The notes under the pieces were generated by a model that searched no databases, was not told where the DNA came from, and saw nothing but the letters and a program-made list of their open reading frames with translations. Both the position numbers and the translations under genes were made by a program. Of a DNA stretch of 37,546 nucleotides, positions 33,101 through 37,546 are shown in pieces (positions within the stretch are counted from its first letter, which is position 1; every line of letters begins with the position of its first letter). Origin of the DNA: CAYMZZ01 sp046297935 (GTDB lineage: Bacteria > Bacteroidota > Bacteroidia > Chitinophagales > Chitinophagaceae); contig JBKBHA010000020.1 in NCBI GenBank assembly GCA_046297935.1, positions 1 through 37,546 on the forward strand, in the 5' to 3' direction.

Positions 33101-33538
33101 ACCCTGCAAGGGTTCGCCGCGGTCATTGATTACTTTGCCGGTAACGGGAAATGCGACCATTTGGCCGCCGCTGCCAGCTGCCGTTATTACAACCAGGTTG
33201 CCGTTAAGTTTTTTATAAGCCAGCTCGGTGTCGCGCAATATCCGGCTCATTACATCTTCCAGCGAGGCATCTTTTACCGAAATGCTCACCCGCTGATCGC
33301 GGGGTAATAATTCATCTTTATAAACGAAACGGCAAACGCCTTGCTGCTCAATTGTTTTCAATACTTTTTTCAGCGACACTTTCTCGAGGTTGAGGCTGAT
33401 GTGCTCCTGTCCGTAGCTCTTGGCAAAGGACTGGAATGAAACCGCCAGCACCAGGAGGATCGTAAACTTCATCATAAGCAAGCATTTGATGAGTGAACGG
33501 GACGCAAAGGAGCCTGCGCCCGGTACATTTTTTTTCAT
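30134..33538 (-). CDS. SusC/RagA TonB-dependent transporter with STN signalling domain
   Basis: A 1134-residue outer-membrane channel. Domains in order: signal region (to about residue 43), STN domain (about 46-118; ISLNLEKVSLKKVLKTIEQQG), a carboxypeptidase-regulatory-like domain (about 132-205), a TonB-box-like EEVIVVGYGTQ (209-219), the plug with YVVDGVPV and IDVLKDAASAAIYGTQGANGVILITTKKG, and a beta-barrel ending SFMVGVNLGF. The STN domain contacts FecR-type anti-sigma factors, so this transporter is also the sensor of the locus. It imports oligosaccharides with SusD using TonB energy. Confidence 0.97.
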   Translation of the reverse strand: MKKNVPGAGSFASRSLIKCLLMMKFTILLVLAVSFQSFAKSYGQEHISLNLEKVSLKKVLKTIEQQGVCRFVYKDELLPRDQRVSISVKDASLEDVMSRILRDTELAYKKLNGNLVVITAAGSGGQMVAFPVTGKVINDRGEPLQGVNVVEMGTTNGTTTNAEGSFVLSVASGSAKLSISYIGYLTQEVEVADRSVLNIQLLAENKNMEEVIVVGYGTQKKRNVTGAISSVKATDLENMPVFRVEQSMQGRVSGLTITSASGQPGEGSTVRVRGTTTIGNSDPLYVVDGVPVNGGIDYLNQADIASIDVLKDAASAAIYGTQGANGVILITTKKGRAGAVKVNYNGFVGTQAPWRKLDLLNATEYATLMNEAYMAAGQPIRFADPSSYGKGTDWQAAVFNNNALIQNHEISLSGGSEKSTYFGSFGYLNQDGIVATSNSNYKRFTARFNSTHKIGRIASFGTNIGYTRTKSQGVGTNGEWGTPLNRAINLDPLTPVVVTDPNVANQAPYTNSPYVVRDANGNPYGISTIVTSEILNPIAALKVGQGNGWSDKLVANGFLEIEPIAGLKFRSNIGTDLAFWGDESFQPLYYLNSINQNVDLNGYTRNSNRGMYWIFENLLTYTRQFGDHNVSLMGGTSAQKNYGEQQGGTKRGIPVDNLKDASLSFSVPQDNQFFWGSEYQNALSSIFGRLTYDFDGKYLLNATVRRDGSSRFGSNNKYGVFPSVSAGWVISRENFFPVTDKVSFLKLRGSYGVNGNDRIGDFRFVSTVGGGRNYTINGQLITGFSPNAIANPDLKWESTSQLNFGLDAIVFKRLNVTLDWYSKKTYDMLLGIDVPGYVGNNGPIGNIADMENRGIELELGYNGRVGELTYSVSANVSHLRNRVTYLGDDKEFLGGQTFGPQGVEITRTMIGYPIGSFFGFKTDGLFQNWGEVNNYKNHNGDMLQPNAAPGDIRYVDINDDGVINNDDRGIIGDPTPDWSFGFTVGAAWKGFDMTLFGQGVAGNDVFQAIRRFDLPTANYTKEALGRWTGQGSSNYFPRVVLNDPNQNFSRSSDFFLKPGDYFRIKTLQIGYTFSNKALEKAGISKLRLYVMSNNLATFTRYSGFDPEIGGGSYGVDRGIYPQARSFMVGVNLGF

Positions 33539-33566
33539 ACCTTAGTTTTGATTTGATGATAGAATC

Positions 33567-33586
33567 TTAGCTCAGGCCTGAGCTAA
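33567..33586. promoter_or_regulatory. Perfect 20-bp palindrome upstream of susC
   Basis: TTAGCTCAGGCCTGAGCTAA equals its own reverse complement over all 20 bp. It lies 29-48 bp before the susC start codon, downstream (in transcription) of the FecR-side terminator, and could be an operator for a dimeric regulator or an mRNA hairpin. No TAnnTTTG box is found in this gap, consistent with an ECF-type promoter. Confidence 0.6.
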
Positions 33587-33599
33587 TTTGCTTTCGTTC

Positions 33600-33638
33600 A
33601 AAAACGGGGAATGCCGCAAACATTCTCCGTTCTTTTTT
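33600..33638. terminator. Terminator between fecR and susC
   Basis: ACGGGGAATG (33604-33613) pairs with CATTCTCCGT (33621-33630), with one G-U type pair and a 7-nt loop, flanked by AAAAA on one side and TCTTTTTT on the other. It should stop leftward transcription from sigma-fecR before susC. Confidence 0.7.
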
Positions 33639-33751
33639 GGGGGCTGTCAGGAAGTATTTTTCATATGCGCAGTTTTTTGAGGGTTAAGCAATCGTTCTTG
33701 CAGTTGTATCTGTCAGGTTATTGATATCCGTAATAGCGTCAACAGTTTCGA

Positions 33752-34870
33752 TCAGGGCCTTATCAGCACTTTCTTTTTGTCGATCGTGTAACGGAACTTT
33801 CCAGCCGTTCGTAGGGCTTCAAGTACCTGCTGCAAACTTTCATCCTCCACTATCATCGAAAATTCTGTTTGCTGCAACTTTTCTCCCTCTACCTCCACCG
33901 ATATATCATACCAGCGTTCCAGGCGAAGGGCTATGTCTTCCAGTTTTTCCTTGTCGAAAGCCAGTTTGTTGCGCGTCCACATTGCCTCAGTGGCTACCGT
34001 GTCCTGCTTGCTGGCATAATTTATTTTCCCCCAGGTCAGCACAATTTCACGACTACTGGTTTTTTCGTCTTCGGCAAGAGCCTGTGTTGGCAAAGCCTGC
34101 TTGTTATTAATGATGAGCTTATCGTTCGGCTTCAGCGTAAATTTTTTCTCCGGATGATTACGGATGGTTACTTCCACTGATCCCCGCACGAGGGAGGTTT
34201 CTGTATTTAATTCATCAGCATAAGAACGTACGTTGAAAGCAGTACCCAGCACACGGATATCAATTACGTTCGTATGAATAACAAAAGGACGCTCCTCGTC
34301 ACGCACCACATCAAAATAGGCTTCGCCGGTGAGGTTCACTACCCTTTCCTTTCCCAAAAAGTTTTCGTTGTAAGTAATTCGACTATCGGCATTCAACCAA
34401 ACCTGTGTACCATCGGGTAATTGCACTTTCGATTTAGAACCTCGCTTGGTGGAAACGGTGTTCTGTGCCTGTATGTCGTTGGCGTTTTTGCTCAGATAGG
34501 GCTGGGCCACAAAGAACCAGGCAGCCATCAACGAGGCGGCAATACCGGTTGCCCAAACCATGCGGCGCAGCAACGGCCTACGCGGCGACTCAACAGTTGC
34601 TTCGTTCTCAGCAACAGTGTCAGCAGGCGCTTCGTATCTCAGCACATCTTCGTTCAGGTGCTGGCTCAGGCGCTGCAGGTGGCGGTTAAATGCTGCTTCT
34701 TTCAACAGCTTCGGTGCCTGTCGGGTCTTCCAACTCTGCTCCATCAATGCCAGCTTCATTCGTACCGAGGCATGGTCACGCAACAAAACTTCCAGCTCAT
34801 CAAGCTCAGCTGCTGTAGCTTCGCCCGATAGCCTTAGGCTGATCAATAACCAAATTCTGTCCTCGTTCAT
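33752..34870 (-). CDS. FecR-type anti-sigma factor
   Basis: A 372-residue inner-membrane protein. A cytoplasmic N-terminus (about 1-100) that would bind the sigma factor is followed by one transmembrane segment (104-123), the FecR domain (about 145-235; VQLPDGTQVWLNADSRITYNENF, GEAYFDV, VLGTAFNVRSY) and a C-terminal DUF4974 domain (KLAFDKEKLEDIALRLERWYDISVEV). It holds the adjacent ECF sigma until SusC's STN domain signals substrate. It follows the sigma gene by 104 bp. Confidence 0.95.
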   Translation of the reverse strand: MNEDRIWLLISLRLSGEATAAELDELEVLLRDHASVRMKLALMEQSWKTRQAPKLLKEAAFNRHLQRLSQHLNEDVLRYEAPADTVAENEATVESPRRPLLRRMVWATGIAASLMAAWFFVAQPYLSKNANDIQAQNTVSTKRGSKSKVQLPDGTQVWLNADSRITYNENFLGKERVVNLTGEAYFDVVRDEERPFVIHTNVIDIRVLGTAFNVRSYADELNTETSLVRGSVEVTIRNHPEKKFTLKPNDKLIINNKQALPTQALAEDEKTSSREIVLTWGKINYASKQDTVATEAMWTRNKLAFDKEKLEDIALRLERWYDISVEVEGEKLQQTEFSMIVEDESLQQVLEALRTAGKFRYTIDKKKVLIRP

Positions 34871-34974
34871 GCAGTGGATTGTCTGGCTAAAGACACCAGT
34901 TTACAGTGGGATGTACCAAAAGGAAATAAAAAAAGATAGATTTTTTTTCAAACAACTCCCAGGAACGGTTTTTT

Positions 34975-35580
34975 TCAATCCCGGGTCCTTTGCTTCAGGA
35001 ATGTATCGGCCTGAAATTCAGGCAGCGCGCCTGCAATTCGGCGCACGGCAATGGTTAATTGGTTACGGACGGTAAGGGGCGATACCTGCAGAATATCGGC
35101 CGCTTCTTTATAGGCCAGTCCTTCTTCCTTAACAAGCTGGAATATCAAACGACACTGGGGTGGAAGTTGCCGGATGAGCAACTGAATTCGTTGCCGAAGC
35201 TCCTCAGATATGTAAAGATCCTCCGGATTTCCAAAAGCTACCTGCGGCTCAATGTCCATGGCATCGAGATGCAACGGCGGGTTTTTTTGGGACCTCTGCA
35301 AATAATTGATGGAGAAATTTTTTGCGATGGTGTATAAATAGACCCGGAGATTTTCTATTTCTGACAGGCGGCCGCGCATTTGCCAAATCTTGATAAATAC
35401 GTCGGACACAATTTCTTCGGCCACTTCATTCGATTTTACAAATGAAGTAGCAAACCGATGCAGTCCGTCGAAATAAAGATGGTACAATTCCTTGTACGCA
35501 TCCATATCTTCAAACAGGTCGATCCTCTTTTGCAGTTCCTGTATAGCAGTATTATCTGGCAATCGCAGTAGTAAAAGCAC
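34975..35580 (-). CDS. ECF-type RNA polymerase sigma factor
   Basis: A sigma-70 family ECF factor of about 201 residues. Region 2 covers about 27-95 (YKELYHLYFDGLHRFATSFVKS, VSDVFIKIWQMRGRLSE) and region 4 about 130-185 (LPPQCRLIFQLVKEEGLAYKEAADILQVSPLTVRNQL). I use the GTG at 35580; a TTG at 35562 is the next option, and the first ATG (35505) would remove the QELQKRIDLFEDM segment that family members keep. It pairs with the FecR anti-sigma downstream and likely drives susC transcription. Confidence 0.93.
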   Translation of the reverse strand: MLLLLRLPDNTAIQELQKRIDLFEDMDAYKELYHLYFDGLHRFATSFVKSNEVAEEIVSDVFIKIWQMRGRLSEIENLRVYLYTIAKNFSINYLQRSQKNPPLHLDAMDIEPQVAFGNPEDLYISEELRQRIQLLIRQLPPQCRLIFQLVKEEGLAYKEAADILQVSPLTVRNQLTIAVRRIAGALPEFQADTFLKQRTRD

Positions 35581-35768
35581 CTCAATGTTAGGAAAAAAAA
35601 GTGGATTGGAAAATCGGAGTTAAGCAATCATTGTTTAATTGACCAACACTTCAAGATCAAAAAAATTCAACAACGATGGGATAACTCGCAGTCAATCCTG
35701 GCAGAAATGGGAAAAAAAGCAGCGAAAAATTGTGGGCACCCGCTATTGAAAAATTTATGGGCCAGTGC

Positions 35769-37007
35769 TTAAGACTGTTTCTTACTACGCCTTTTCATTT
35801 CGCGATTGATCAGGCTTAGTTCTCTACCCGTTTGTCCGCCAACAGATGTATTTTCCTGTGCGCGGCGCATCAGGTAAGGTACTACATCGCCAATGGGACC
35901 AAAGGGCAGGTATTTGCTGACGCTGCAACCGGCATGGGCGAGGTTGAAAGTGATGTTGTCGCTCATGCCATAAAGCTGACTGAAATGCACATGAGCATGT
36001 TTGGCCGGCAGACCTTTTGACTTCAATAGCTCAACCGCCAGCAGGTTGCTGGCTTCATTGTGCGAGGCCACAATCAGGGCAATACGATCCAGCCGGTCCA
36101 TACAAAAACGAATGGCTGCATCGTAGTCGCGATCGCTGCTGGCTTTATCAGGCTGTATAGGGCTGGGATAATTTTGTTCGGCTGCGCGCTTCCTTTCCTT
36201 TTCCATATAGGCTCCGCGCACCAGCTTGGCTCCCAGGATAAAGGGGCGTTCTATCGCCGCATCATAAGAGTCTTTGAGAAACTGCAACCGGTCGTGCCGA
36301 TACAATTGGATGGTGTTGTAAACAACACAACGCTCCTTATTGAATGTATCCATCATAAGGATGGTAAGCGCATCCACCGGATCCTGAATCCAGGTTTCCT
36401 CGGCATCTACCAATACCCCTACCCCACTCGCGGCAGCTGTTTCGCATATCTGCATCATGCGTCGGCGTACCCGATGCCATTCCTCCCTTTCATCAGCCGA
36501 AACCTCATCGAGCGCCCGCAAATAACGTTTCATCAAACTGCCCTGGCCGGCGTGCATGAGCTGATCCAGCTTTTCCAGCAAACTGAAACGGGCAAAACCC
36601 GTCACTTTCACACTCATGAAAGGTATATTGGGCTGGGTGGCCGCATAGTTGATCACGCGCACAAATTCTTCTGTTGCGTGATCAAATCCCTGCTCGCCAT
36701 CGTCGCCACCTTCTACACCATAGTCGAGGATCACCTGTACTCCGTACTCACCCAGGCGGTGGGCCACCGTAGTGGTTTCCTGCAGGGTTTCACCACCTAC
36801 AAACTGGGCAAAGATCGTTTTACGAATCAGGCCCTTTACCGGCAACCCGGAACGAACAGCCCAGGGTGTGAGGCGGGTGCCTAACTTCACCAACCAGGAT
36901 TTTCCCATCAGCGAAAAGAGCCAGCGTGCTTTACGCAGATCAGCGTCAGACTTATATTCAAATGCATATTCGGTATTGTCGAAGGACACCGGGTGAGATT
37001 CGGGCAT
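35769..37007 (-). CDS. Proline dehydrogenase
   Basis: A 412-residue FAD-dependent PRODH barrel that oxidises L-proline to pyrroline-5-carboxylate, the first step of proline catabolism. Visible landmarks are the barrel strands MSVKVTGFARFSLLEKL, GVLVDAEETWIQDPVDAL and RPFILGAKLVRGAYMEKERKRA, then the C-terminal YLPFGPIGDVVPYLMRRAQEN, which binds the substrate. It is the monofunctional type; no pyrroline-5-carboxylate dehydrogenase is adjacent. Its promoter overlaps the 8-nt repeat array upstream. Confidence 0.93.
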   Translation of the reverse strand: MPESHPVSFDNTEYAFEYKSDADLRKARWLFSLMGKSWLVKLGTRLTPWAVRSGLPVKGLIRKTIFAQFVGGETLQETTTVAHRLGEYGVQVILDYGVEGGDDGEQGFDHATEEFVRVINYAATQPNIPFMSVKVTGFARFSLLEKLDQLMHAGQGSLMKRYLRALDEVSADEREEWHRVRRRMMQICETAAASGVGVLVDAEETWIQDPVDALTILMMDTFNKERCVVYNTIQLYRHDRLQFLKDSYDAAIERPFILGAKLVRGAYMEKERKRAAEQNYPSPIQPDKASSDRDYDAAIRFCMDRLDRIALIVASHNEASNLLAVELLKSKGLPAKHAHVHFSQLYGMSDNITFNLAHAGCSVSKYLPFGPIGDVVPYLMRRAQENTSVGGQTGRELSLINREMKRRSKKQS

Positions 37008-37027
37008 ACGGGCGTTTGATTGTGCTG

Positions 37028-37055
37028 CAAAAATAGGAGAAAGAAAATGTGCAAA
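37028..37055 (-). promoter_or_regulatory. Promoter of proline dehydrogenase, -33 box inside a repeat
   Basis: Read leftward, TTTG (37055-37052) and a perfect TATTTTTG (37035-37028) are separated by 16 nt. The start site would fall about 17 nt before the ATG at 37007. The TTTG is part of an AAATGTGC repeat unit. Confidence 0.5.
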
Positions 37056-37084
37056 TGTGCAAATGTGGAAATGTGCAAATGTGA
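37045..37084. repeat. 8-nt tandem repeat array
   Basis: Five units of 8 nt (AAATGTGC, AAATGTGC, AAATGTGG, AAATGTGC, AAATGTGA) follow each other. The same unit makes up both arms of the hairpin at 13-87, about 37 kb away. Confidence 0.9.
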
Positions 37085-37154
37085 ACGGGCTGGTAGACCG
37101 CCATGATGAATTAAACTATTTTATAATACTATTTGATTCAACATCTCTACCTCG

Positions 37155-37424
37155 CTCCGCGCACTCTGCGAAAAAACTCTGTTCCCTCTGCGGTTAAAAA
37201 GGGTATTGGTGCTTTAAGGTTCTTAACAGCCTCTAAGGAATCACATTTTCTGTTCCCACAGATTTGTACACAGATTGCATAGAACAACTAAACAACTCAG
37301 CACCCATTTAACCGCAGAGGACACAGAGATTCTACGCAGAGACACGGGAGGACTTCTTTAATTTAAGAACCCAACTCTCTTTCCTCTCAATAGCTCTCCG
37401 CGCACTCTGCGAAAAAACTCTGTT
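37155..37424. repeat. Cluster of dispersed-type direct and inverted repeats
   Basis: A 29-bp sequence starting CTCCGCGCACTCTGCG occurs identically at 37155-37183 and 37396-37424. Between them CCTCTGCGGTTA (37185-37196) is repeated in inverted form as TAACCGCAGAGG (37309-37320), followed by ACACAGAG and ACGCAGAG units. This kind of CGCAGAG-rich text is common as intergenic repeats across many bacteria. Confidence 0.8.
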
Positions 37425-37546
37425 ACCTCCTATGTTTGCATATCAACTTAAAAGGTCTTTGATTTAGCGATCGCGCTAAGTAGATTTGAGTGAATGGAGT
37501 GAAAGAGAGTGAGAGCACATCCGCTTCCAAACAGCTATTAAAGCAT

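Larger units (their letters stand above)
37008..37546. other. Gene-free end of the window, repeat-rich
   Basis: No credible reading frame is present in these 539 bp. They hold the proline dehydrogenase promoter, the 8-nt array, the 29-bp direct repeats and AT-rich spacer. The neighbouring gene must lie beyond the window. Confidence 0.7.

Noticed and set aside
36060..36884. A 274-codon open frame on the plus strand
   Set aside because: It lies wholly antisense to proline dehydrogenase and reflects codon bias of that gene.
37045..37084. Possible CRISPR array or iteron origin
   Set aside because: Contiguous 8-nt units without spacers; no replication initiator gene or AT-rich unwinding region with DnaA boxes seen.

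Overview
The window looks like chromosomal DNA from a Bacteroidota bacterium, most likely a Chitinophagaceae-type member of the Chitinophagia. The evidence is a SusC/SusD pair with an ECF sigma/FecR switch, a type IX secretion Plug protein, a TamL-type lipoprotein Omp85, DUF5362 membrane proteins, an archaeal-type (editing-domain-less) prolyl-tRNA synthetase, and several promoters of the Bacteroidota form TAnnTTTG. I see no phage, transposase, plasmid or CRISPR genes. Most of the window is well-packed housekeeping DNA with one clear accessory locus. Assignments rest on motif reading and memory of families; no search was run.

Layout. 1-1000: transaldolase and the SRP RNA, both on the minus strand, with a large repeat-built hairpin after transaldolase. 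1219-1940: an unexplained bicistronic (or frameshifted) gene pair. 2003-8438: envelope and RNA-modification genes (T9SS Plug, LolC/E-like permease, TrmH-type methylase, TamL, TruB). 8478-14835: the conserved DUF58 - MoxR - DUF4350 - DUF4129 - SpoIIM block on the minus strand, with a divergent RDD protein. 14884-15803: two tandem DUF5362 membrane proteins. 15912-19966: ProS, an Asn/Ser-rich lipoprotein and a FadL-type porin. 19973-23177: a minus-strand run of NamZ, dCMP deaminase, thymidylate synthase and dihydrofolate reductase; the last three form a complete dCMP to dTMP route with folate regeneration. 23286-26201: an oxidoreductase, MtaB, a small unknown protein and tRNA-Val(GAC).

26260-35580 is a self-contained polysaccharide utilization locus read leftward: ECF sigma, FecR anti-sigma, SusC with an N-terminal STN signalling domain, SusD, a surface glycan-binding-type lipoprotein, and a GH16 lipoprotein with a Calx-beta domain. 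It probably senses, binds, cuts and imports a beta-1,3- or mixed-linkage beta-glucan. Hairpins between FecR and SusC, and between the binding protein and GH16, suggest the locus is transcribed as at least two or three separately controlled units. Proline dehydrogenase and 0.5 kb of dispersed-repeat DNA end the window.

The least ordinary features are the short-unit repeats between genes: an 8-nt unit at both ends of the window (as a hairpin at 13-87 and as a direct array at 37045-37084, where it seems to supply the -33 box of a promoter) and a 7-nt unit at 20489-20572 and 27492-27554. The 1219-1940 pair and the perfect 20-bp palindrome before susC are the other points most worth checking.
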